From Sphingomonas sp. IC081 (GTDB lineage Bacteria; Pseudomonadota; Alphaproteobacteria; Sphingomonadales; Sphingomonadaceae), in assembly GCF_006874585.1 (NCBI RefSeq), contig NZ_CP029762.1, positions 917,107 through 981,106 of the forward strand: a DNA stretch of 64,000 nucleotides. The letters run 5' to 3'. The notes under the pieces were generated by a model. The model made no database searches and was not told the origin of the DNA. It saw only the letters and a program-made list of their open reading frames with translations. Positions 39,976 to 47,967 of this stretch are shown one piece after another (the first letter of the stretch is position 1; each line of letters opens with the position of its first letter). The translations under genes were made by a program, and so were the position numbers.

Positions 39976-42240
39976 ATGGACGACAAACTCCGCCGCGCCG
40001 CCCTCGATTACCACCTCTACCCCCAGCCCGGTAAGCTCAGGATCGAGCCGACCAAGCGCATGGTGAACCAGCGCGACCTCGCGCTGGCCTATTCGCCCGG
40101 CGTCGCCGCGCCCTGCATGGAAATCGCCGCCGATCCGGCCAAGGCGCTGGACTACACCGCGCGCGGCAACCTCGTCGCCGTGATCTCCAACGGCACCGCC
40201 GTGCTCGGTCTCGGCGCGATCGGCGCGCTGGCCTCGAAGCCGGTGATGGAGGGCAAGGCGGTCCTCTTCAAGAAATTCGCCGACATCGACGTCTTCGACA
40301 TCGAAGTCGACACCACCGATCCCGACAAGTTCGTCGAAGCCGTCGCCCTGCTCGAACCCACTTTCGGCGGCATCAACCTGGAAGACATCAAGGCCCCCGA
40401 ATGCTTCGCCATCGAGGCGCGGCTGAAGGAACGCATGAACATCCCGGTGTTCCATGACGACCAGCACGGCACCGCCATCGTCGTCGCGGCCGCCGTGCGC
40501 AACGCGCTGGTGCTGCAGGGCAAGACGCTGGCCGAAGCGCGCCTCGTCACCTCGGGCGCGGGCGCGGCGGCGCTGGCCTGCGTCGACCTGCTGGTCTCGA
40601 TGGGCCTGCGGATCGAGAACGTGACGCTGACCGACAAGGACGGCGTCATCCATTCGGGCCGCGAAGGCATGCTGCCCAACATGGCGCGTTATGCCCGCGA
40701 TACCAACGCGCGTTCGCTGCCCGACGTGCTGCCCGGCGCCAACCTGTTCCTCGGCCTCTCCGCCCCCGGCGTGCTCAAGCCCGAATGGCTGGAACTGATG
40801 GCGCCCAATCCGCTGATCTTCGCGCTCGCCAATCCCGAGCCGGAAATCCGCCCCGAACTGGCCCGCGAAGCCCGCCCCGATGCGATCATCGCCACCGGCC
40901 GCTCGGACTATCCGAACCAGGTCAACAACGTCCTGTGCTTCCCCTACATCTTCCGCGGCGCGCTCGACGTGGGCGCCACCGCGATCAACGAGGAGATGAA
41001 GGCCGCCGCCGCCGAGGCCATCGCCGCGCTCGCCCGCCTGCCCGCGCATGACAGCGTGGCCCAGGCCTATGGCGGCCGCAAGCTGGTGTTCGGCCCCGAA
41101 TACATCATCCCGACCCCGTTCGACCCGCGCCTGATCGGCGAGATCGCGGTCGCCGTCGCCCGCGCGGCGATGGACAGCGGCGTCGCCACCAAGACCATCG
41201 ACCTCGACGACTACAAGCGCGCGCTCTCGCACCAGAACACCCGTTCGGGCCAGCTCATGCTGCCGGTGTTCGAGGCCGCCCGCGGCAGCAAGCGCCGCAT
41301 CGTCTACGGCGAGGGCGAGGACGAGCGCGTGCTGCGCGCGATCCAGGACGCGCTGGACGAGGAACTGGTGCGCCCCACCATCGTCGCCCGCCGCCGGATC
41401 CTCAAGGAGAAGCTGCCCAGCCTCGGCCTCAGCTTCGAGCTCGACCGCGACGTCGAGGTGATCGATCCCGAGACCGACCACGAGGTCATGACCGATCTGG
41501 TCGAGGCCTATCGCGCCATCGCCTCGCGCAAGGGCGTGCCCACCGACGAGATCCTGCGCCACGTCTATCGCCGCCCGACCATCACCGCGACGATGATGCT
41601 GCGCACCGGCCGCGTCGATGCCGCGCTGGTCGGCGGACGCTCGGAATACTGGGGCCAGGTCGAGCACGTGCTGCGGGTGATCGAGCGCGATCCCGCCAGC
41701 AGCCGCGTCTATGCGCTGTCCGGCCTGATCCTCGATGCCGGCGCGCTGTTCATCACCGATACCCACATGGTGCCGGACCCGACTCCCGAGCAGATCGCCG
41801 AGATGACCCAGCTGGGCGCCACCCAGCTCAAGCACTTCGGCCTGCGCCCGCGCGTGGCGCTGCTCTCGCACTCCAATTTCGGCGCCTCGCACAGCCCCAG
41901 CGCGCGCAAGATGCGCGCCGCGCTGGACATCGTGCGCAAGGCCATGCCGGACCTGCAGGTGGACGGCGAAATGCATGCCGACGCCGCGCTCAGCCAGCCG
42001 CTGCGCGACCGCCTGGTGCCGGATTCGCGCTTCGAAGGCCCGGCCAACCTGCTGGTCATGCCCACGCTCGACGCTGCCAACATCACGCTGACCGCGCTGT
42101 CGGCCTCGTCCAGCTCGCCCACCGTCGGGCCGATGCTGATGGGCCTGGCCCAGCCGATCCACGTGCTGACGCCGGGCGTCACCGCGCGCGGCATCCTCAA
42201 CCTGACGGCGATCGCCGCCGCCCAGCTCGAACAGGGCTGA
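39976..42240 (+). CDS. maeB: NADP-dependent malic enzyme with phosphotransacetylase-like domain (MaeB type)
   Basis: The 754-residue protein decarboxylates malate to pyruvate with NADP+. The malic domain (residues 1-160) has LALAYSPGVAAPCMEIAADP and FHDDQHGTAIVVAAAVRNAL; the Rossmann domain (160-425) has LVTSGAGAAALACVDLLVSM and LANPEPEIRPELAREARPDA. The C-terminal 330 residues are a PTA-like allosteric domain (KRRIVYGEGEDERVLRAIQD, RTGRVDAALVGGRSEYWGQV, LMPTLDAANITLTALSASSS). The long form is normal for proteobacterial MaeB and is typically acetyl-CoA regulated. It is a single gene with a strong GGGGGGG ribosome region and a terminator hairpin after it. Confidence 0.95.
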   Translation: MDDKLRRAALDYHLYPQPGKLRIEPTKRMVNQRDLALAYSPGVAAPCMEIAADPAKALDYTARGNLVAVISNGTAVLGLGAIGALASKPVMEGKAVLFKKFADIDVFDIEVDTTDPDKFVEAVALLEPTFGGINLEDIKAPECFAIEARLKERMNIPVFHDDQHGTAIVVAAAVRNALVLQGKTLAEARLVTSGAGAAALACVDLLVSMGLRIENVTLTDKDGVIHSGREGMLPNMARYARDTNARSLPDVLPGANLFLGLSAPGVLKPEWLELMAPNPLIFALANPEPEIRPELAREARPDAIIATGRSDYPNQVNNVLCFPYIFRGALDVGATAINEEMKAAAAEAIAALARLPAHDSVAQAYGGRKLVFGPEYIIPTPFDPRLIGEIAVAVARAAMDSGVATKTIDLDDYKRALSHQNTRSGQLMLPVFEAARGSKRRIVYGEGEDERVLRAIQDALDEELVRPTIVARRRILKEKLPSLGLSFELDRDVEVIDPETDHEVMTDLVEAYRAIASRKGVPTDEILRHVYRRPTITATMMLRTGRVDAALVGGRSEYWGQVEHVLRVIERDPASSRVYALSGLILDAGALFITDTHMVPDPTPEQIAEMTQLGATQLKHFGLRPRVALLSHSNFGASHSPSARKMRAALDIVRKAMPDLQVDGEMHADAALSQPLRDRLVPDSRFEGPANLLVMPTLDAANITLTALSASSSSPTVGPMLMGLAQPIHVLTPGVTARGILNLTAIAAAQLEQG

Positions 42241-42254
42241 TTGCCCTGCCGCCG

Positions 42255-42284
42255 GCCGGAGCAGCGCCTGCGCCCTGCTCCGGC
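42255..42284. terminator. Hairpin between convergent maeB and capA-like genes
   Basis: GCCGGAGCAG, 10-nt loop, CTGCTCCGGC: a perfect 10-bp stem between the facing stops (42240 and 42296). It probably terminates both genes. Confidence 0.65.
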
Positions 42285-42295
42285 CCAGCGGACCG

Positions 42296-43711
42296 TCAGC
42301 GGCTGCTGCCGACCCGGATCACGCCAACGCCGTGATCGATGGCGATGGTCGTGCCGTAAGGCTGCGACAGCGCCTGCAGCCGCGCCAGGATCCGCGCGCC
42401 GGTGGCCGCGTCCGCCATGTGCGGCACCCCGCGTCCCGCCCCGCTGGCATTCACGCCGAGATCGACCGGATAGAGCCGCACTTCGTCCAGCCGGCCGTCG
42501 CGGTAGTGGGCCGTGGCGATCACCGTCTCGTAGAGGGCGGGATCCGAGAACTCCTTGGCATTGCGCGCGGCGAGCAGTTCGGGCGTGGTCACGCTGCCGG
42601 GGGTGACGCCGAACTGGTCGTACATGTCGGCCGGCACGTCATCGAGCGAGTTGTTCATCATCGCGAAGTTGCCCAGCGAATAGAAGATCGGCTTGCCCTT
42701 GTAGATCTCGATCCCGCGCAGCTGGTGCGGGCCGTGGCCGACGTAGACGTCGGCGCCCGCATCGATGGCCTGATGGGCAAGGCCCTGCGCGAACCCGGCC
42801 GGGGTCCTGCTGGCATTGCCCGGCTCGTGGTTGTGCAGCGAGAACACCGCAAAGTTGCCGTTTTCCTTGGCCTGGCGCACCGCCAGCAGGTTGGCGGCAA
42901 CGTCCTTCTGGTTGAGATCGTACTCGATCTTCATCGGCGAGACGGCATCGGCGGCAACCCGGTACTCGCGGCCCTTGAGCTTCACCGGCGCACCCTCCCT
43001 GGTGCCCGCGAGGCGCGCCAGCACCGCAAGGTCGGCCTGCGAAACGAGGCCGACTTCGGTGCTGCGGATGGTGTTCGCGCCGCCGCGGCCCGGCACTTGC
43101 CCCAGCGGATCGGCGGCGGGCGACATCGGCGTGAACGTGGTCGTCGCCGAGACCAGGCCGATGCGGCCATGGCCGCCGTCGTAGTAGGCCGGAGCGCGCG
43201 CGGCGCTCATCGAGCGGCCCGTCCCGGCATGGACGACATGGGCATCGTCGAGCAGGGCCAGCGTGTCGATCATGCCTTCCACGCCCCAGTCGGTCGCGTG
43301 GTTGTTGGCGTGGCCGACGATGTCGATGCCCATGGCGGCAACGTCGGCAGGGACCTTGGGATCGGCAAGCATCCAAGTGCCGCCGGATTCGGCCTGCGGC
43401 GATCCCTTGAAGGTCTTGAGATCGAGCGCGGTGGTCTCGAAGTTGCCGAACGTCACATCGGCGCCGCGCAGCAGGCGCAGCATGTCGGGAGACTGCTTTT
43501 CGAGCGTCGCCAGCATCGGGCGCAAGTAGATCAGATCACCCACGGCGGCAAAAGTGAAGTCCCCGGCGATCGGCGTGCTGGGCACGGCGGCGACCGGCGG
43601 CAGGGTGCCGCCCTCTTCTTCTTCTTCCGCAAGCGCGGGCATGGCGATGGCAGCGAAGGCGGCGGCTCCGGCAACAAGAAAGGCGCGCAAGGCGCGGCGG
43701 CGGATCGGCAT
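42296..43711 (-). CDS. CapA-family protein (poly-gamma-glutamate synthesis/PGA_cap fold)
   Basis: The 471-residue exported protein has the signal peptide MPIRRRALRAFLVAGAAAFA to MPALAEE. The metallophosphatase-like CapA domain shows FTFAAVGDLIYLRPMLATLE (metal Asp), VTFGNFETTALD, GIDIVGHANNHATDWGVEGM (the conserved NNH), FSLHNHEPGNASRTPAGFAQ and VYVGHGPHQLRGIEIYKGKP, then FYSLGNF. Members occur in capsule polyglutamate synthesis in Bacillus, but in proteobacteria they are usually stand-alone with unproven roles. No other capsule genes are adjacent. The start follows AAGGGGACATC. Confidence 0.87.
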   Translation of the reverse strand: MPIRRRALRAFLVAGAAAFAAIAMPALAEEEEEGGTLPPVAAVPSTPIAGDFTFAAVGDLIYLRPMLATLEKQSPDMLRLLRGADVTFGNFETTALDLKTFKGSPQAESGGTWMLADPKVPADVAAMGIDIVGHANNHATDWGVEGMIDTLALLDDAHVVHAGTGRSMSAARAPAYYDGGHGRIGLVSATTTFTPMSPAADPLGQVPGRGGANTIRSTEVGLVSQADLAVLARLAGTREGAPVKLKGREYRVAADAVSPMKIEYDLNQKDVAANLLAVRQAKENGNFAVFSLHNHEPGNASRTPAGFAQGLAHQAIDAGADVYVGHGPHQLRGIEIYKGKPIFYSLGNFAMMNNSLDDVPADMYDQFGVTPGSVTTPELLAARNAKEFSDPALYETVIATAHYRDGRLDEVRLYPVDLGVNASGAGRGVPHMADAATGARILARLQALSQPYGTTIAIDHGVGVIRVGSSR

Positions 43712-43810
43712 GATGGATGTCCCCTTGGGCTGGCCCGATAATGGCGGTGCCTCAGGGGGTATCGACGGCGGCTGACATGAACCTGTCGCGCCCTTGTCAC
43801 TCTGTGCAAT

Positions 43811-45319
43811 TCATGCAGCTTCGGCGCGGAACTCCACCACGGCGCAGAGCCCCTGCCCGGTGCGCCCGTCCGCCAGCGTGAGCCGCGCGCCGAGCCGGTC
43901 GGCCAGGGCGCGGGCGATCGGCAGGCCGAGGCCGGTGCCGAAAGCCTGGCTTTGCCCCCTGACGCGGTAAAAGCGCTCCCACACCCGCTCGCGCTCTGCC
44001 GCCGGGATGCCGGGGCCGGTGTCGTCGATCTCGACAAAGGCATGGCCGCCGCGCCGGCCGAGGTGGACCGCGACCGCGCCGCCGGGCCGGTTGTAGCGGA
44101 TCGCATTGTCCAGCAGGTTGCCGATCAGCTCGGCGGCAAGGCGGGGCTCGCCCATGGCCGTTACCGTGCCGTCGCTCTCGTTTTCGTAACTGATGTCGAT
44201 GTGCGCGGGCGCCTGCGCGGCGCGGTCCGCCGTGACGGAAGCGGCGACGCCCGAGAGGTCGAAAGGCTGCAGCAGCGTGCCTTCCTGATCCTCGCTGCGG
44301 GCCAGCGAAATCAGCTGGCGCAGCAGTTGCTCCAGCGAATCGATGGAATGCGGAATATCCTGAAGCGCGGCCTGCCCTTGCGGCGATTCCGGGCCGTAGC
44401 GATCCAGCACGTCGAGCTGCACGCGCGCCACCGCCAGCGGCGTGCGCATCTGGTGCGAGGCATTCGAGGTGAACTGCCTCAGCGAATCCGCCGCCTTGTC
44501 GAGCCGCGCCATCAGCCCGTTGAAGGCCGCCACGAAAGGCCGCATCTCCACCGGCGCGGTTTCCGGCGCCTGCAGGCGGAACGCGGGCGAGGCGTCATGG
44601 CGGGCCTGCTCGACCTGCCGGGTCATGTCGAGCAACGGGCGCAGGCCCCAACGGATCGCCCACCAGAACAGCACGCCGGTCACCAGCAGGGCCGCCAATC
44701 CGATCAGCAGCACGCGTAGCGCAAAGTTCTGCTCATAAGCAGCGCGGTCGTCCACATAGTCGGCAATCTGGATGACCACGAGACCGGGCTCTCCGGCGGC
44801 GCGGCGCACTTCGGTGGCGATACGCACCGGTTTGCCGTGGAGCATGCCATCCCGCAGGTAGGCGGCCTGCGTCACCGCCGCCGCATCGGCCGGTTCCAGA
44901 TAGCCGCGGATCAGGCGGTTTTCGCGATAGGCGTTGTAGAACGTCGCAGGCGCATGCCGGTCGATCACGCCGTCCCATTGCGGGGTGTAGTCCGCCGGCG
45001 GCAGCAGCGCCGGATCGCCGGAAATGACCTTGCGGCCGCTATAGACGCTGTAATGCACGACCGGACGGGCCCGGCGCTTGAGCAGGTGGATCGCCAGCGG
45101 CACCAGCCTTTCGCGCTCGCCGGGCGGACTGTTGTAGGCAAGGCTGAGCGTCCGCACCGAGCCGATCAGCACGCGGTCCACGGTATCGGATTCGGTATTG
45201 CGCGTGACCAGCACCGTCACCACGCCGAAAAACAGCACCAGCGCGGCCAGCGGCAGCATCACCGCGCCGGTAAGCCGCAGCCGCAGCGAAGGCGCCTGCT
45301 GGGAACGGACGTGCAACAT
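43811..45319 (-). CDS. Sensor histidine kinase (QseC/TctE-like)
   Basis: The 502-residue kinase has two transmembrane segments (LTGAVMLPLAALVLFFGVVT and LRVLLIGLAALLVTGVLFWW) around a periplasmic 2CSK_N domain of about 130 residues. A HAMP-like linker leads to HisKA (SNASHQMRTPLAVARVQLDV; phospho-His near 290) and HATPase_c (ELIGNLLDNAIRYNRPGG, IDDTGPGIPAAERERVWERF, GTGLGLPIARALADRLGA). It is 16 bp downstream of its response-regulator gene. The pair diverges from a serine hydrolase plus TonB receptor, the likely target; the 2CSK_N class often senses tricarboxylates or small organic acids. Confidence 0.93.
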   Translation of the reverse strand: MLHVRSQQAPSLRLRLTGAVMLPLAALVLFFGVVTVLVTRNTESDTVDRVLIGSVRTLSLAYNSPPGERERLVPLAIHLLKRRARPVVHYSVYSGRKVISGDPALLPPADYTPQWDGVIDRHAPATFYNAYRENRLIRGYLEPADAAAVTQAAYLRDGMLHGKPVRIATEVRRAAGEPGLVVIQIADYVDDRAAYEQNFALRVLLIGLAALLVTGVLFWWAIRWGLRPLLDMTRQVEQARHDASPAFRLQAPETAPVEMRPFVAAFNGLMARLDKAADSLRQFTSNASHQMRTPLAVARVQLDVLDRYGPESPQGQAALQDIPHSIDSLEQLLRQLISLARSEDQEGTLLQPFDLSGVAASVTADRAAQAPAHIDISYENESDGTVTAMGEPRLAAELIGNLLDNAIRYNRPGGAVAVHLGRRGGHAFVEIDDTGPGIPAAERERVWERFYRVRGQSQAFGTGLGLPIARALADRLGARLTLADGRTGQGLCAVVEFRAEAA

Positions 45320-45335
45320 GGCCCCTTGCGTCAGC

Positions 45336-46001
45336 TCAGGCCGCCTCGATCATGTAGCCGAGCCCGCGCACGGTGCGGATCGCCGGGCCGGACGGCAGCA
45401 GCTTGCGGCGCAGGCGGCCGACGTAGACTTCCAGGGCATTGGGGGTGACGGCATCGTCGAAGGCGAAGACTTCGGCCGAGAGGCGCTCCTTGGGAATGAC
45501 CTTGCCGGGGCGGCCCATCAGCGTTTCCAGCACCGCCAGTTCGCGGCGGCGCAGATCGATCACGCTGTCGTCGAGCGAGACGGTGCGGCTCGACCGGTCG
45601 AACACCAGGGTGCCGATGCGCAGCACCGGATCCGGCGTGCCCTGGCTGCGGCGGACCAGCGCGCGGATGCGCGATTCGAGTTCGCGCGGGTCGAACGGCT
45701 TGGCCATGTAGTCGTCGGCGCCGCGGTCGAGCCCGTTGATCCGGTCGTCGACCATGTCCCGCGCGGTGAGGATGAGCACCGGGGTCAGCGCGCCGCGTGC
45801 CCTGAGCCGCGAAAGCACGTCGAGTCCGTCGATGTCGGGCAGCCCCAGGTCGAGGATTATCGCGGCATAAGGCTCGGCCCCGGCCAGTTGCAGCGCGTCT
45901 TCCCCGCTGTCCAGGCGGTCGACCGAAAAGCCGGCCGCCTCCAGCGAGGCGGCGACGCCGCGCGCCAGCCGTTCGTCGTCTTCAACCAGCAACAAACGCA
46001 T
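45336..46001 (-). CDS. OmpR-family response regulator
   Basis: The 221-residue regulator has the receiver pocket LLVEDDERLARGVA, phospho-Asp in AAIILDLGLPDIDGLDVL, LILTARD and YMAKPFDPRELESRIRALVR, then a winged-helix domain (LRRRELAVLETLMGRPGKVI, VYVGRLRRKLLPSGPAIRTV). It is first gene of the two-gene sensor operon and diverges from the 46245 hydrolase gene. GTCAGGTTCNTG repeats in the intergenic region are candidate binding sites. Confidence 0.94.
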   Translation of the reverse strand: MRLLLVEDDERLARGVAASLEAAGFSVDRLDSGEDALQLAGAEPYAAIILDLGLPDIDGLDVLSRLRARGALTPVLILTARDMVDDRINGLDRGADDYMAKPFDPRELESRIRALVRRSQGTPDPVLRIGTLVFDRSSRTVSLDDSVIDLRRRELAVLETLMGRPGKVIPKERLSAEVFAFDDAVTPNALEVYVGRLRRKLLPSGPAIRTVRGLGYMIEAA

Positions 46002-46095
46002 CAGAAATTCCCCAGATTGCGACCCGTCTCCCTCCCCCGAGGATGTGATATTTCGCCATGCATGGCTCTACGCATAACAAATGCCAAGCCCTTAC

Positions 46096-46156
46096 GTCAG
46101 GTTCTTGCAATTGATTGCACAAAAGCTTGACGCTGGGCGCATATGTCAGGTTCATG
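46096..46156. promoter_or_regulatory. Divergent regulatory region with GTCAGGTTCNTG direct repeats
   Basis: GTCAGGTTCTTG (46096-46107) and GTCAGGTTCATG (46145-46156) are near-identical, 49 bp apart, between the response regulator and the serine hydrolase. TTGCAATTGATTGCA palindromic sequence and TTGACG (46128-46133) lie between them. They are likely response-regulator sites around the hydrolase promoter. Confidence 0.45.
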
Positions 46157-46244
46157 ACAGCGGAGCGCTCTAGCTCTCCCCCTCGAACGCAACACCGCCT
46201 GCGCCCTGCGCGGCGGGTTGCGGGATCGAAGGGGATCTTGCGAC

Positions 46245-47894
46245 ATGAAGTTGAGCCTGACGCCGATTGCCGGCGTGATGACTGCCATTGGTCTTTCCAG
46301 CGTTGCCCATGCAGCGCCCGCCGCCACTCCGGCCGCCGCTCCGGCCGCCGCTCCAGCCTCTGCGGCCCAGATCGCCGCCGTCGACACCCTCTTCGCCCGC
46401 TGGAACCATCAGGATACGCCGGGCTGCGCGGTTGCCGTCTCGCGCGGCGGGCAGGTCATTGCAGAGCGCGTCTACGGCATGGCCAGCCTCGAACTGGGCG
46501 TGCCGGCCCGGCTCGATTCGATCTACGAAGCGGGTTCCGATTCCAAGCAGTTCACCGCCGCCGCCACCTTGATGCTGGCCCGCGAGGGCAAGCTCTCGCT
46601 CGATGACGACATCCGCAAGTATATGCCGGAAATGCCGGACTACGGCGCGCCGATCACGATCCGCCACCTGCTGCACCACACCAGCGGCCTGCGCGACTGG
46701 GGCTCGGTCGCCGCGATCGAGGGCTGGCCGCGCAACAGCCGCACGGCCGACAATCAGGACATGCTCGGCATCCTGGTCCGACAGAAGGAACTGAACTACG
46801 CCCCCGGCGCGCACTACCTCTACAGCAACAGCAACTTCAACCTGCTGGCGATCATCGTCCAGCGCGTAAGCGGCCAGTCGCTGACGGACTTCACGCACGA
46901 CCGCATCTTCGTGCCACTGGGCATGACCCACACCCGCTGGCGCGACGACCACGGCGATGTCGTGGCGGGCCGCACCGGCGCCTACGACTTCGACAAAGGC
47001 CTCTATCGCAACGATCAGGTGATCGAGGACGCCTATGGCAACGGCGGGTTGCTCACCACCGTGGGCGATCTGGTGAAGTGGCAGGCGGCGCTCGACGACG
47101 ACCGCTTCGGCCCCGGCTTCACCGAGGCAATGCAGCAACCCACCACGCTGAACGACGGCACCCGCATCGCCTATGCCCTGGCGCTGGTGAACCTCGACCA
47201 CAATGGCGAGCAGGAAGTCAGCCACTCGGGCTCGACCGGCGGCTACCGCGCCTGGATGGCGCGCTATCCGGGGCAGAAGCTCGCCGTCTCGCTGCTGTGC
47301 AACGGCGGCAATGCCGATACGCCGACGCTGGGCCGCGCCGTCGCCGACGTGTTCCTGCCCGCCTTCAAGGCAAGGCCCTACACGCCCAAGGCGCCGCTGC
47401 CGACCGGCCTCTACGCCGATGGCATGACCGGCTTCCCGATCCGCTTCGCCGCCGATTCGCAAGGCCAGCTCACCGCCGATGGCCGTCCGCTGGTGGCGGT
47501 AAGCGCAGGCCGCTGGGCGCTGCGCGAGGACATTTTCGCCTTTACGAAATCCGGCCTCGTCCGCGAAAACCGCGAGGGCGAGCGCATCCCCTACCGCAAG
47601 GTCGAGCAGGTCACCGCCTTCGATCCGAAGGACTACACCGGCCGCTTCTGCGGCGTCGACACCGGCGGCTGCCTGACCTTCCGCCAGCAGGGCGATGCGC
47701 TGGTCTATGACGGTCCGCGCTGGTCCGGCCGCCCGCTGACGGTGACGTACGCCGACGTCTTCACCGGCGACGCGCTGCCGCAGTCTTCCGCCGTCACCGT
47801 CAAGTTCAAGCGCGATGCCAGCGGCAAGGTAACCAGCCTGCGCTTCGGCGAAAGCCGTGCCTACGACGTCGAATTCCGCCGCGCCGAAGGCTGA
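46245..47894 (+). CDS. Exported serine hydrolase, beta-lactamase class C / peptidase S12 family
   Basis: The 549-residue protein starts at ATG 46245 (GGGGA upstream); signal peptide MKLSLTPIAGVMTAIGLSSV to AHAAP, then an Ala/Pro linker. The catalytic SxxK is in YEAGSDSKQFTAAATLMLAR, the Tyr motif in HYLYSNSNFNLLAIIVQRVS, and the third motif in VSHSGSTGGYRAWMARYP. A C-terminal lipocalin-like beta domain follows. The family hydrolyses D-amino-acid peptides, peptidoglycan fragments or esters; true beta-lactamase activity is not indicated. It lies 73 bp before a TonB receptor and opposite a two-component pair, suggesting degradation and uptake of one regulated substrate. Confidence 0.9.
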   Translation: MKLSLTPIAGVMTAIGLSSVAHAAPAATPAAAPAAAPASAAQIAAVDTLFARWNHQDTPGCAVAVSRGGQVIAERVYGMASLELGVPARLDSIYEAGSDSKQFTAAATLMLAREGKLSLDDDIRKYMPEMPDYGAPITIRHLLHHTSGLRDWGSVAAIEGWPRNSRTADNQDMLGILVRQKELNYAPGAHYLYSNSNFNLLAIIVQRVSGQSLTDFTHDRIFVPLGMTHTRWRDDHGDVVAGRTGAYDFDKGLYRNDQVIEDAYGNGGLLTTVGDLVKWQAALDDDRFGPGFTEAMQQPTTLNDGTRIAYALALVNLDHNGEQEVSHSGSTGGYRAWMARYPGQKLAVSLLCNGGNADTPTLGRAVADVFLPAFKARPYTPKAPLPTGLYADGMTGFPIRFAADSQGQLTADGRPLVAVSAGRWALREDIFAFTKSGLVRENREGERIPYRKVEQVTAFDPKDYTGRFCGVDTGGCLTFRQQGDALVYDGPRWSGRPLTVTYADVFTGDALPQSSAVTVKFKRDASGKVTSLRFGESRAYDVEFRRAEG

Positions 47895-47967
47895 CGCCCT
47901 CCTCCCATTTTTCACCAGGACAGCCGCTCAGGGGCGGCCGGACAAACTCAACAAGGGGTCCACAAAA